Shown: positions 1 to 9,091, counted from the stretch's first letter. The stretch is DNA of 64,000 nt from Bacillota bacterium (GCA_021799275.1 JAJZAT010000015.1:1-64000), one strand, 5' to 3'. Numbers and translations are program-made. Notes: a model not told the origin generated them from the letters alone.

Positions 1-1298
1 GGCGGAGCAGACCTGGCGAAAATCCTCTGCCGCCAAAGTTCCCTGCGTAGCGCAGCCAAGGCGTCGGGGAAGGATGGCGTGCGCTTGAGGGAGTACCAAG
101 GCAAGGATGCCCAGGTGCGCTCGGTGCCGTGGACGCGAATGTACCAGAGCCAGACGGCGGCATAGGTCCAGCAGGCGAGGGCGACGGCGCGCTCAGGGCC
201 GTTGCCCTTGCGCGTCTGGGGATCTTCGAGGCCGAGGAACTGCTTGGTGCTACGGAAGGAGTCCTCGATGCTCCAGCGGTCGCCGTAGCGGCTGGCCACC
301 TGGGCGCCGACGTCGGCAAGGTTCGTCGTGAAGAAGTAGTCGTCCGGCTGAACGCCCGCCGGGTCACGGACGATGACGAGGAGGACCTGGTGGTCGCGCA
401 GGACGTCGTACCAAAGCACCTCGCGGGTGTAGAGGAGGAGCTGTTGGGTAGCACCGCGCACTACAACCTGCGTGGGCGTCCACTGCGCTTGGGTCAGGGC
501 AGCGGCGAGTTGCGGCAGGGCAGGCAGCCGAGGCCCCTTCTTTCTTGGCCGCCCCCGTTGTCCCTTGCGGCGCGGCGCGGGCAGTTCGTACAGGGCGGCG
601 TCCCGGCGCAAGCGCGAGGTGACGTGGGTGCGGGGCAGGTTTCTGCCGGCCAGAGGGGCGTAGGCGCCGTCGCCGCAGAGTTCGAACGCGCGCTCGGGGA
701 ACCATTCGGCCAACTCCAGGACCATCTCCACCACGAGATCAAGGTGGCTCTGACCAGAGTTTTTGCGGTAGATGCGCAGGTTGACGGGCAGCCCGAGGGG
801 CTCACCGCCCCAGGGCGGATGTAGCGGCAGCACGAGCAGGACGATGTTCAGACCCCAGGCGTAGACAACCTTGTTCCGTGTGGAGCGCACGGCATCGCGG
901 AAGATGCCGGCGCCCGAGATCTTCCGGCCCGTCTTCTTGGCCACCGTGTCGTCCACCACCAGCGGGATGACGCCCACGGGGCAGGCAGCCTGCACCACCA
1001 GCACGGCAAGCAGGTGCCAGAACCCGGGCAGGCTCCAGCGACCGCAGCGTACGAAGCGGTGGTAGGCGTCGTGTGCACGCCTCGTCTCAGGTTCCATGAC
1101 CCGCCACATGCGGGTGATCGTGTGACGACCCGGGAGCAGCACCCAAGCCGTGATGAGCTGCGTGAACAGCGCAAACGACGGTGCTGTGAATGCCGGCGCC
1201 ATCCACTCGAAGATCTCTCGCCAAGCCTCGCCGCCTTCCACTCGCACGATGACCCGGGGCAACCAGTTGCGAAGACTGCTTCCCTTCGGTACGCTCAA
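1..1298 (-). CDS. IS4-type DDE transposase, 3' end beyond the window
   Basis: This is a cut-and-paste transposase of the IS4 superfamily. It reads without a stop from about 1400 to the window edge. The DDE residues are visible: D116/D117 in VVDDT, D210 in CGDGAY, and the IS4 signature Y-2-R-3-E-6-K as Y338, R341, E345, K352. With 432 codons present it is close to full length for the family, so only a short C-terminal tail is missing. I chose the TTG at 1298 because GAGGAG lies about nine bases upstream; the first ATG (1202) would remove conserved sequence. The neighbouring DNA to 3 kb is decayed, as expected around insertion elements. It could be active, because no frameshift is seen. Assignment to the IS701-like branch rather than IS4 proper is a guess. 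Confidence 0.88.
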   Translation of the reverse strand, partial: MSVPKGSSLRNWLPRVIVRVEGGEAWREIFEWMAPAFTAPSFALFTQLITAWVLLPGRHTITRMWRVMEPETRRAHDAYHRFVRCGRWSLPGFWHLLAVLVVQAACPVGVIPLVVDDTVAKKTGRKISGAGIFRDAVRSTRNKVVYAWGLNIVLLVLPLHPPWGGEPLGLPVNLRIYRKNSGQSHLDLVVEMVLELAEWFPERAFELCGDGAYAPLAGRNLPRTHVTSRLRRDAALYELPAPRRKGQRGRPRKKGPRLPALPQLAAALTQAQWTPTQVVVRGATQQLLLYTREVLWYDVLRDHQVLLVIVRDPAGVQPDDYFFTTNLADVGAQVASRYGDRWSIEDSFRSTKQFLGLEDPQTRKGNGPERAVALACWTYAAVWLWYIRVHGTERTWASLPWYSLKRTPSFPDALAALRRELWRQRIFARSAP

Positions 1299-1362
1299 CC
1301 TGCCTTTCTCCTCGGCCTGGTTGCTCTGCCAAGTTGCACGCAGGCCGTCGAGAAAGGTTTTA

Positions 1363-1468
1363 CATAAGCACCCCAAAGTCCTTGCTGGGAAATTGTGGGT
1401 TTACACGGCTATGCGCTTATGCACCTCTCCCACCCGGTCAAAAAGTGCGAAAGTCCACTCGTCCACTC
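1363..1468. repeat. Inverted and tandem short repeats at the outer side of the transposase
   Basis: A 7-bp inverted repeat (CATAAGC at 1363-1369, GCTTATG at 1415-1421) lies just upstream of the transposase gene. A perfect tandem duplication of GTCCACTC follows at 1453-1468. The first may belong to the element end, and the second could be a target-site or slippage duplication. Without the left end of the element, its terminal inverted repeats cannot be defined. Confidence 0.3.
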
Positions 1469-1755
1469 GTCAGCGATATCTCCTGGCGTGAAGGTCACCC
1501 TGGGGAGGACGTACACCGATTAGGTGCAGGCACTTTGCCGCAGTCAACTTCGACCGCTCGCGGACCCATGAAGCGCTCACGATGCGGGGCCCTCTACTGC
1601 AAGGCCGACGCGTAATGCCGCCTGCAGGAGAGGTGTCCCAGCCGCAAGAGTCAACGGCGCAGGTTGCTGTTCTCTCAACCAAAGCGCCGTGGCGAGATGC
1701 ACCGCGTCCATGCCACGCATGGCATGAGACTCGGCCAAATCCCCCGCCAACTTTG

Positions 1756-1878
1756 CGACGGCAAGACATCGAAGTCGTGTCCGACCCTGGGTCGGGCAAG
1801 AACTACCAAAAGAAGGGACTCGGGCACCTGCTCGGCGAAACCCTCGACGGGCACGTAGGCCGGTTGGTGATCACCCAC
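1756..1878 (+). pseudogene. Remnant of an IS607-like serine recombinase
   Basis: About 41 codons in one frame contain the block GSGKNYQKKGL followed by HLL and VGRLVITH. IS607-family TnpA recombinases carry a very similar stretch (G-S-G-x-N-Y/W-x-K/R-K/R-x-L, then a valine-rich strand) just after their catalytic serine domain. The conserved residues that should follow (D-R-L-x-R-F-G) are missing, and so is the N-terminal serine motif. The piece is therefore a dead internal fragment. Recognition rests on motif memory only. Confidence 0.5.
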
Positions 1879-1988
1879 ACCGGCGGATCGCCATCTTGCA
1901 CGTTCGGCACGGCAAAGTGCGCGTTGAACTTCAGGGCTGGGTTCCGATGGCCAAGCTGAAGGCCATCGCGCGCTCCCTCCGTGACTGA
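1869..1988 (+). other. Orphan C-terminal coding fragment of unknown origin
   Basis: A different reading frame from the recombinase fragment gives about 39 codons ending at a TGA (1986-1988). Its end has the flavour of a DUF4367-like domain (VRVELQGW, then KLKAIARSL). It has no start codon or ribosome-binding site, so it looks like the tail of a truncated gene. The rest of 1404-2060 shows no credible gene. Confidence 0.2.
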
Positions 1989-2065
1989 GCGACGACACCC
2001 GACCACTCTCCGGTTCGGCACGTGGTTGGATCGTGCGATAACGGGAGGCATTGGAGGGAATGGCC

Positions 2066-3006
2066 ATGCCGCGCTGGCGCAATGTGATCGCATCCTTGGC
2101 TCTTCTCTGCGTGTCTGTCGGCGTCACCGCTTGCGGCGACGCGACAGCGAATGTGGCCAACGGCCGGACCACATGGCCGCCGTCAAGAATCCTGTCTTCC
2201 CTTCCGCGGTGCCGCAGGGCTACACGCTCTACAGCCTGACCTACGAGAGCGAGGGGAAGCCGGTCCAGGGATACCTGGGCGTACCCCCCGGCAAAGGGCC
2301 CTTCCAGATGGTCGTGGTTCTTCAGGGAGGATCTCCAGTCAAGCTGAGCAGCCGGGCAAGTACGGGGGGTTACAGCGCTACCGCCGCGGCGGATGACGTC
2401 CTGCCGGCACCCGTGATGTTCTTCCCCAACTATCGGGGCTATGGGCCCAGTCCTGGCGATGTCCAAGACGGATACCACGACTACCTGGACACCGTGAACG
2501 GCCTGAAAGCCTTGCGCCACATACGCGGCCTGCACGTCGCGCCGCACGACACCTTCCTGGCCGGGACCTCGCTCGGTGGTTTCGTGGCGTTGCGTCTTGC
2601 CGCGTCGGATCCGGACGTACGGGCGGTCCTCCTGACGAGCCCTTGGCCGGGCATGGACACCGTGCTCGGCTGGCTCAAGACACAGTTCAGCCAGAACCCG
2701 CAATCCCGAAGCGCCTACCACAAGCTGCGAAGTTACGGCGGCCCGAAGCCGGGCGCATGGCTCAGGCGCAATTCCATCACGCTGGCCGGCATCCATGTGC
2801 CCATCCTGATCATCGGCGGGACCGAGGACCAAATCACTCCGCCCAGCCTCCTGCGCTACCTGGACCGGCAGCTGAGCGCCGGGGATCCCCATGTGACACT
2901 GACGTTTCTCCCCGGCGGGCACGCCCCGACAGGGACGGGTTGGATCGACGACTTCGACACGTTCATGAACCGAGAGGGACTGAACATGATGGTGCCGGAG
3001 CCCTGA
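2066..3006 (+). pseudogene. Exported alpha/beta-hydrolase lipoprotein with an apparent frameshift
   Basis: The 5' part, starting at ATG 2066 after GGAGGG with 7-base spacing, encodes a lipoprotein signal peptide with lipobox VTAC. Its frame closes at 2239. The hydrolase domain lies in another frame, readable from ATG 2173 to TGA 3006. A single missing base between about 2130 and 2200 would join the two into one secreted enzyme. The hydrolase has a full catalytic triad numbered from 2173: S133 in GTSLGG, D219 in GTEDQ and H250 in GGHAP. This fits a dienelactone-hydrolase or prolyl-oligopeptidase-like esterase acting outside the membrane. Either the gene is newly broken, the base is a sequencing error, or a cytosolic form starts at 2173. 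The substrate is unknown. Confidence 0.7.
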
Positions 3007-3183
3007 CCTCGGCGCGGATGGGCCGCGCGGTCTGAAGGCACGTGGCCGACCGGGGAACGCGGGCCGTCTTGCCCGACATGGCGGTCGCCCATGGGAGAAC
3101 ACCAAACCCGGCGCGCCAGACCGACCTGTCTCGACCAAGCGCGCACGGCTAGGAACCGCGGCTGGAGAAAGAGGTGGAACCGC

Positions 3184-3357
3184 ATGGATCAGTTCGATCT
3201 CCTGCGGGGAGTCAATGCGGGCGACAGGCACTTGGAGCAGGCCATGATGGACGCCCAAAGAGACAGGCAGTACGAGCTGGGCGAGGATGAAAAGCGCCCG
3301 CCGAGGCGTGGTGCGGGCCAGGTCTGGGACTTTTTGAAACGGCTTCTGAGCTTGTAG
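3184..3357 (+). CDS. Small charged protein of 57 residues, unknown function
   Basis: The ATG at 3184 is preceded by AGAGGTGG with good spacing, which favours it over an upstream in-frame start at 3091. The product is highly charged: an acidic, glutamine-rich N-terminal half, then a basic stretch (RPPRRG), then an amphipathic C-terminus ending in LKRLLSL. No known family is recognised. It stands alone between the hydrolase remnant and a long non-coding leader. It may be a genuine small protein or a chance frame; the ribosome-binding site is the main support. Confidence 0.45.
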   Translation: MDQFDLLRGVNAGDRHLEQAMMDAQRDRQYELGEDEKRPPRRGAGQVWDFLKRLLSL

Positions 3358-3810
3358 CGCCGGCCGAACCATCGGCAGTCTCTTCTCCTTCTGCCCGCAG
3401 GCTGCGGCTGGGGTCAAGAAGCTTGCGGGTGTTCGGGCAGCGTCCGATAGGACGATGGTGGCACGGCCCTTGCCCGGCGCTCGGCAAAGGTGGCGGTGCT
3501 CCCCTCGGCGGGAGGCCGGACGCACGGTTCATTCCTTCGGGTGATGCCGATTCGTAGATCCGGGTGATACCACCGACCCCCGCGTTGCACTCAAACCTAA
3601 GTTGTAGGGGTGGCTTCCGGATCCGACGCCCAAGCGGTGTCGCGGTTCGGAAGACTGGCATGCACACGTTTAGGCATGCGGTGGAACCTGGCCGCGATGC
3701 CCGGGTGCATGGCGAGTCTTTCGGCGCCGTGACGACAGGGAAACCGGCTGGAGCGTTGGGTGCCGACGGGAGCGACATATCGCCGCAACGGCGAGAGGGG
3801 GAGAGTCCTG
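3358..3810 (+). promoter_or_regulatory. Long untranslated region upstream of the SLH protein
   Basis: About 450 bases carry no credible gene, directly before a surface-protein gene. A self-complementary GCATGC occurs twice (3658-3663 and 3674-3679) and could form a short stem, and several GC-rich hairpins lie between 3700 and 3800. I compared the region by eye with cyclic-di-GMP, cobalamin, TPP, SAM and glycine riboswitch cores and found no convincing match. A structured leader controlling S-layer expression is possible but unproven. Confidence 0.3.
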
Positions 3811-6090
3811 ATGAAACGCATCCTGGTCGGAGTCCTTGGGATCGCGCTGCTCGCCGCGACCGCCGGGCAGGCCGCAGCGAGCGGGCAAGGCGCATACGAG
3901 ACGCGCGCGGCCTTCGTCGAGCACCTGGACGTCGCGCTCGGCATCACCCCGGTGCATCCGGCCAAGGGCGAGTTCAAGGACGTGCCCGCGTCGAGCCCAT
4001 ACTATGGCTACATCGAGGCCGCCTACGAGAAGGGGTTCATTTCGGGCCTCGGCCCCGGCAGATTCGGCCCTGCTCAGCCCCTGACCCGGGCCCAGGCGGC
4101 CAAGATCCTGGTGGCGGCATATGGCGCCGCCGCGGCGGCGCAGGCGATCACCTCGACAAGTTTCCAGGACAACGCCGAGATCCCGGCGGCATTGGTCGGG
4201 TATGTGGGCGAAGCGGTCGCGCTCGGTTTGATGGAGGGCGTCACCACGTCGACGTTCGATCCGAAGGCCTATCTCACCGCCGGCCAGATGACGGATCTCC
4301 TGAAGCACCTCGTCACCGCAAGGTCGGCGCCGCCAAGGGACATGCTGAAGCTTCTGTCATCAGCCAACGCGAGCTTATCGGAGGATAACGGCAAGACCGG
4401 CATTACGTTCTCTGTCGAGGCGGTCAACACGGCGGGAGCGAGCGTGGCGCTGCCGTCGAGCTACGCCCAGACGGGCCTGGTTGTGACGGTCTGGAACAGC
4501 GCGGGACAGATCGCCCCGAGCATCAAGGTGGATGGGCAGTACCAGGGCTCCGCCGGCTACGACGATCTTGGCGCCGCAAGCGGCAGCTTCACCATTACGG
4601 ACGATCAGAGCGGACCGGACGCGGGCGCCTACACCGTTCAGGTGTCGGACCCCACCGGCGCCTTCGCTCCGAGCGCCAAGGCCACCTTCACGGAGACGGC
4701 CGGCGCCCTGAACGTCGTTTCGGCGACCGATCCCGCCATCCTGTACAGCGCCGCGCTGCCAGCGGCCATCAACCTCGAGGACGGCGTTGTTCCCCTGTCA
4801 AGCCCGAGCCGCAGCGTCACGGCGCAGTTGACGGACGCGTATGGCAACCCGATTGCCCAGGCTGGCGAGTCGATCTACTTCGACGCGAGCGATGGCTGCA
4901 GTGCCGCGACGCCGACCTTGTCCGGACAGGGCGGCGTACTGACCCAGGGCAGCTATCAGGGCGCGCAGGGACCTGTGCTGGAGATGACGAGCGACGCCCA
5001 GGGGCAGGCCACTGCCACCGTCACGGCCCCCGCCCAGATGGGCTACTACTGCCTCGATCTCTGGTCTCCGTCGACTCCGGACACGGACGGGTCGCAGGCG
5101 AACCACGGCAAGTCCGAGGTGGGCTTCACCATCGCGCCGTCCTTGACGACGCATCTCAGCGCGAGCTTTTCGGACGGCAGCCCGCAGAGCCCGGACTACC
5201 AGAGCCAGACGCAGGCGGTGTCGGGCGATGAGGTTGGCATGACGATCAGCGCCACGGACCAAAGCGGCAACCCGTCGCAGGGTGGCGACATCGTGCACGT
5301 CACGTTCTCGACCCCGCAGGAGATGGATTACGTCGGACCGACGGGCTCGAGCTATCCCGGCTGGCTGACGATCAACGCGGACGGCTCCTGGGACGTCTAC
5401 CTCGGCTCTAGCGGCACGCGCGTGATTCCGGCCTCCTACTTCAAGATCACGATGGGCGGGACGGTCACCGCCAGCCTGAAGGACATTTCCATCAGCCAGT
5501 CCGTCACCACGACGGCCCAGATCGATGTCCAGCCGGGTCCCGTCGCCGGCTTCAACTTCCGGGACCAGAAGGGCGTCAATGCGTTGAACGGCTATCCGAT
5601 TCCGGCGAACGTGCCGGTCGCGTTCACCGTCTCCCCGATCGACTACTACCTCGACTGGACGACGGCGGACCAGAACTATATCGTCAGCTTCAACTACCCC
5701 GTCGGGCAGTTCAGGACGTCCCCGCAGGGCCCATCCGTCGGTCAGGTGACGGTGCAGGCGGGCTCGAGCGGTACCCCCATCTACTTCGTGAGCCCGAACC
5801 CCATCACCACCTACAACCTCGGCTGGAATGCCTGGGTGGCCTATCCGAGCGGAAGCAGCCTCAGCCTCGAGAACGGGCAGTCGATCACGTTCACGGGTGA
5901 CGGCTGGCAGGGCAGCAGTCCGGCCGCCCCCAACTGGACGTTCAGCGGAGCGCACCAGGGTACGCTCTCGCCCGCTACGGACCAGGGCCTGCAGGATACC
6001 TACACGGCGCCCGCGACAGGGCAGGGGACGGACGAGATCACGTATACCGACCCGGCGGGCGACACGCTGAGTTTCACCGTGTCGTACTGA
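3811..6090 (+). CDS. S-layer-homology surface protein
   Basis: This 759-residue exported protein has a signal peptide (residues 1 to about 24, ending AQAAAS-like). Two clear SLH repeats follow at roughly 55-108 and 113-168, the first introduced by FKDV. SLH repeats bind secondary cell-wall polymers and anchor proteins to the envelope. The remaining 580 residues are Ser/Thr/Gly/Ala-rich with Asp- and Gly-bearing beta strands and repeated TVTA-like ends, consistent with stacked immunoglobulin-like domains. Two or so SLH repeats are fewer than the usual three. The start ATG follows GAGAGGGGGAGAG. It could be an S-layer subunit or an anchored adhesin; no catalytic motif is seen. A hairpin follows the stop. 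Confidence 0.85.
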   Translation: MKRILVGVLGIALLAATAGQAAASGQGAYETRAAFVEHLDVALGITPVHPAKGEFKDVPASSPYYGYIEAAYEKGFISGLGPGRFGPAQPLTRAQAAKILVAAYGAAAAAQAITSTSFQDNAEIPAALVGYVGEAVALGLMEGVTTSTFDPKAYLTAGQMTDLLKHLVTARSAPPRDMLKLLSSANASLSEDNGKTGITFSVEAVNTAGASVALPSSYAQTGLVVTVWNSAGQIAPSIKVDGQYQGSAGYDDLGAASGSFTITDDQSGPDAGAYTVQVSDPTGAFAPSAKATFTETAGALNVVSATDPAILYSAALPAAINLEDGVVPLSSPSRSVTAQLTDAYGNPIAQAGESIYFDASDGCSAATPTLSGQGGVLTQGSYQGAQGPVLEMTSDAQGQATATVTAPAQMGYYCLDLWSPSTPDTDGSQANHGKSEVGFTIAPSLTTHLSASFSDGSPQSPDYQSQTQAVSGDEVGMTISATDQSGNPSQGGDIVHVTFSTPQEMDYVGPTGSSYPGWLTINADGSWDVYLGSSGTRVIPASYFKITMGGTVTASLKDISISQSVTTTAQIDVQPGPVAGFNFRDQKGVNALNGYPIPANVPVAFTVSPIDYYLDWTTADQNYIVSFNYPVGQFRTSPQGPSVGQVTVQAGSSGTPIYFVSPNPITTYNLGWNAWVAYPSGSSLSLENGQSITFTGDGWQGSSPAAPNWTFSGAHQGTLSPATDQGLQDTYTAPATGQGTDEITYTDPAGDTLSFTVSY

Positions 6091-6117
6091 GTGGGCGCAT
6101 AGAGATCGAAACCCGAG

Positions 6118-6150
6118 GCACGGCCCCGCCGCAAGGCGGCGGTCGTGCTT
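6118..6150 (+). terminator. Hairpin after the SLH gene
   Basis: GCACGGCCCCGCCGC and GGCGGCGGTCGTGC form a long GC-rich stem with a 2-base spacer, 28 bases after the stop. There is no good U-tract, so termination strength is uncertain. Confidence 0.55.
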
Positions 6151-6431
6151 CCCGCGTGGCCCGCATGGCCTCGCGGAGCCCACTTGGGCAAGGGCGGGCA
6201 GCGATCGCGGATGCGCTTTTTCACCTTTGCGCCGCTGGCCATCCGCAAGCGGCGAGCACCCTGTTGCAGGGATCGCACGGGTCAACTGGGAATGAGGCAC
6301 AAAGGAGCCACATGGGAAGAGGTTGACTCGGGCACCCGGGCGCACGCGTCGGGCGCGTTGGTACCTTTGCGCGGGCCTTGGGTTCCGCTTTTGGGCTCAT
6401 CCGAACTCATGCGATGTGAGGTAAGACGTAC
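6151..6431. other. Intergenic region before the HD-GYP gene
   Basis: No gene or convincing RNA motif is seen. A TTGACT at about 6324 could be a -35 element, but no -10 partner lies at the right distance. Confidence 0.4.
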
Positions 6432-7502
6432 ATGCGGCGAATGAGGCTCGGCCCCCAAGCGATCGGACAGGAGCTCGCGGCGGCGCCGGTGGACGGCGGC
6501 GGATCCGTGGTCGCGCCCGCCGGAACCGTGATCACCGCAGAGTGGCTCGAGCGCCTGCGCGCGACTGGGGTCGAGATCGTTCACGTCACGGATCCCGCGT
6601 TCGACGACATGGCCTACGAGCTGGCCGTTTCCCCTGAAACGCTGGAGATGGCGAACAAGCTGTTTCAGGAGACGCGGTCGTCCATCGCGAAGGATTCGAG
6701 CGCCACGCTCGACTACCGATCCTTCGCGCGACTCGTCCGGTCCATCGAACGCGATGTCGACGACACCTCCCTCGATCAGGCGTTGATGCTTTATCCGGAG
6801 AACGAGACGCAGCGCGATCTCATCCACGCCCTCAACCGCGCAAGTCTGGTCGTTCGCATGGCCATGGCGGTGGATATGCGGCGGTACCGCTTCGACCTGG
6901 GCCTCGCGGGCCTGATCGCGGATGTGGGCATGTGGTTTGTGCCGAACGAGATCCTTGAGAAGCAGAAGAATCTTGACGTCACGGAACGGGCGGCGGTCGA
7001 GGAACACGTGCAGAACACGCTCCGCCTGCTTTCGTCGCAGGACGGCTGGAGCGCCATGACCCGCATCGCCGTCACGCAGCACCACGAGCGCATCGACGGG
7101 AGCGGCTACCCGAGAGGGCTCAAGGGAAGCGAGATCCATCGCAATGGCCAGATCCTGGCCGTCTGCGACGTGTACACCGCCGTGACGCTGACGCGCCCCG
7201 GGCGCAGGCTCTACTCGCCGGCGGAGGCGCTCGAGCTCATTGTCGGTGGCGCGGATACGCTCTTCGACTTCGATCTCGTGTCGATGTTCCACCGCCTGGT
7301 GCCCCCGTACCCGATCGGCACGGAAGTGGAACTGTCGAGTGGCGAGCAGGCGGTTGTGAAGGAGGTTCGCGGGCCGATCAAGTCGCGGCCGATCGTTCGC
7401 GTCTTCGCCGATGCCGAGGGCAAGCGCCTCTCGACGTGCTATGAGATCGATCTCTCGGAAAGGCAGCACCAGCACCTGACCATCGTGGGCGCGGTGGGCT
7501 GA
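6432..7502 (+). CDS. Degenerate HD-GYP-family protein
   Basis: The 356-residue protein has an HD-GYP domain at about 130-285. The late half is well kept: HHERIDGSGYP near residue 217, followed by ILAVCDVYTA. The metal-binding HD doublet is not. Where active enzymes read L-H-D-I-G-K, this one reads LIADVGM near residue 163, so both the histidine and the lysine are lost. HD-GYP proteins hydrolyse cyclic-di-GMP; this one is more likely a nucleotide sensor or scaffold. The C-terminal 60 residues form a small beta-rich domain (PIGTEVELSSGE) common in this family. GAGGT about ten bases upstream supports the start. The gene stands alone next to a surface-protein gene, which suggests control of envelope or motility. 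Confidence 0.8.
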   Translation: MRRMRLGPQAIGQELAAAPVDGGGSVVAPAGTVITAEWLERLRATGVEIVHVTDPAFDDMAYELAVSPETLEMANKLFQETRSSIAKDSSATLDYRSFARLVRSIERDVDDTSLDQALMLYPENETQRDLIHALNRASLVVRMAMAVDMRRYRFDLGLAGLIADVGMWFVPNEILEKQKNLDVTERAAVEEHVQNTLRLLSSQDGWSAMTRIAVTQHHERIDGSGYPRGLKGSEIHRNGQILAVCDVYTAVTLTRPGRRLYSPAEALELIVGGADTLFDFDLVSMFHRLVPPYPIGTEVELSSGEQAVVKEVRGPIKSRPIVRVFADAEGKRLSTCYEIDLSERQHQHLTIVGAVG

Positions 7503-7611
7503 AGCCGACGGACAAGTCCAGTCCTGGAAGTCTCTGGAGGCCATCGTCGCGCGGCGGAGTGCGCAGATGGACCGGTCAGCGCCCCAGGGTGTGGTGGAGG
7601 AGGGCGACCCT

Positions 7612-8142
7612 GTGCGACTTGTTGTCAGGGCGATTCGGCTGCCCGAGGATCGGGCTGGCGTAGACCGCCTCGACACCTCGTTCACCACCAGCGAGATTTA
7701 CGCGGTTGTACGTGACGTGCGGGGTTTTGCTCTTGAGCGGACGAAGACGGCGCTCATCACGAAGACCTACGCCGTGGACGACTGGCAGGAGGAGCGCCTC
7801 TGGGACATGGCCTGGGTGGCATGCGAGGAAAACCGAATTGTGGGCTTTGCGGCCACGCGCTACGAGGCGTGGAACCGGCGCCTCGTGATCTGGCACCTTT
7901 ACGTGGACAGGGGCGCCCGCCGGCAGGGCGTGGCGCGCGCCCTCCTCGACGCGGCGCTAAGTGAAGGCCGGTGTCGCGGCGCCGGCACGGTCTGGCTCGA
8001 GGTGTCGAACATCAACGTGCCGGCGATCGCGGCCTACCGCTCGCTCGGATTCGACTTCTGCGGCCTGGATCTCGAACTCTACAGGCACACGGAGGCCTCC
8101 GGCGAGGCGGCGCTCTTCATGGGCATGGTCCTGACGGACTGA
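7612..8142 (+). CDS. GNAT acetyltransferase, streptothricin-acetyltransferase-like
   Basis: The protein (176 residues) matches the SatA/Sat pattern: DTSFTT near the N-terminus, a WNRRLVIW strand, the acetyl-CoA loop RRQGVARALL, then WLEVSNIN and GFDFCGLD, ending with ALFMGM. SatA-type enzymes acetylate the beta-lysine of streptothricin. Many genomic relatives act on unknown amines, so resistance is only a possibility. I start at GTG 7612 because GGAGGAGGG lies seven bases upstream; an earlier ATG (7567) adds 15 unconserved residues. It stands alone between the HD-GYP and AraC genes. Confidence 0.78.
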   Translation: MRLVVRAIRLPEDRAGVDRLDTSFTTSEIYAVVRDVRGFALERTKTALITKTYAVDDWQEERLWDMAWVACEENRIVGFAATRYEAWNRRLVIWHLYVDRGARRQGVARALLDAALSEGRCRGAGTVWLEVSNINVPAIAAYRSLGFDFCGLDLELYRHTEASGEAALFMGMVLTD

Positions 8143-8269
8143 GATCTCTCGACGGCGGGACCCATCTGTAGCCGTCCTAGGCCCATACACGGTGTTCCCC
8201 GAACAGCAAGGCAAGCAAAGACGTCCACTTCGCCTTGCGGGTATCTTCGGGACACGAAGGAGGTGAAGC

Positions 8270-9091
8270 GTGGACTACGAGGAGACCATGCGGCACGCAG
8301 TCCGGTTCATCGAAGAAAGCCTCACCGAACCGCTCGATCTCACCCGCGTCGCCGCCGCCGTTCATCTGTCGCCGTATCACTTCCACCGCGTCTTCAGCGC
8401 CTGGGCGGGAGAGCCACTGATGACGTACGTCCGCCGACGAAGGCTGGCCCTCGCAGCGTCGCGGCTGATGGACCCGGGCGCGAGCATCAGCGATGTCGCC
8501 CTGGACGTCCAGTTCTCCTCGCAGGCCACCTTCACGCGGGCGTTCCAGCAGGCCTACGGCGTCACCCCCGGCCGGTACCGCCGGGTGAGGGCGCCGTTGC
8601 CCGTAAATCCTCCCTTCGTCACTTGCAATCCTGGAGGGATGGCCGTGACCCGCATGGTTGAGGGATCCGGTTTCACGTTTATTGGCCTTCAGCTTCGCGA
8701 TCTCGTGTCAGGCGAGCCCAACTCGCCGCGCATCCAGGCGCTTTGGCGTGAGTTCCTGCCGCGCAAAGGCGAGCTCGGCTCCGCTCGAGGAGCCTACGGC
8801 GTCTGCATTCCCGGCCAGGGGGAGACCTTCACCTACATGGCGGCCGCGAGCGTCGATCCCGGGGAGGCGGTGCCGCCCGGGATGGTCAGGTATACGGTGG
8901 AGCCCGCGACCTACGCCGTCTTCCCACACGACGAAGGGACCTCCACGTATGACGAGACCTTCTGTCGCATCTGGGCCACCGACCTGCCGGCGACGGGCAG
9001 AGAGTACAAGGAGGGCGCGCCGGACCTCGAGGTGTACTCCGAGCCGTTCCAAGAGGTGATGCAGGTCGAGATCTGGATCCCCGTCGTCTGA
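8270..9091 (+). CDS. AraC-type regulator with GyrI-like effector domain
   Basis: This is a 273-residue transcription regulator. Residues 8-105 form the two helix-turn-helix motifs of the AraC/XylS family (SPYHFHRVFS in the first, ATFTRAFQ in the second). Residues 125-273 form a GyrI-like effector-binding domain (GSGFTFIG, then YMAAASV and a C-terminal VEIWIPV). This layout, DNA-binding domain first, is that of SoxS/Rob/BmrR-like multidrug sensors. GGAGGTGA sits just before the GTG start. The nearby acetyltransferase may be a target, but no operator is recognised. Confidence 0.88.
   Translation: MDYEETMRHAVRFIEESLTEPLDLTRVAAAVHLSPYHFHRVFSAWAGEPLMTYVRRRRLALAASRLMDPGASISDVALDVQFSSQATFTRAFQQAYGVTPGRYRRVRAPLPVNPPFVTCNPGGMAVTRMVEGSGFTFIGLQLRDLVSGEPNSPRIQALWREFLPRKGELGSARGAYGVCIPGQGETFTYMAAASVDPGEAVPPGMVRYTVEPATYAVFPHDEGTSTYDETFCRIWATDLPATGREYKEGAPDLEVYSEPFQEVMQVEIWIPVV

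Noticed and set aside
1675-3525. Minus-strand open frame of 616 codons opposite the hydrolase
   Set aside because: Overlaps the conserved catalytic triad of the plus-strand hydrolase; no recognisable domain or ribosome-binding site.
3490-3800. Possible cyclic-di-GMP or cobalamin riboswitch before the SLH gene
   Set aside because: The phrase GGGAAACCGGC recalls parts of both, but the remaining conserved blocks were not found.
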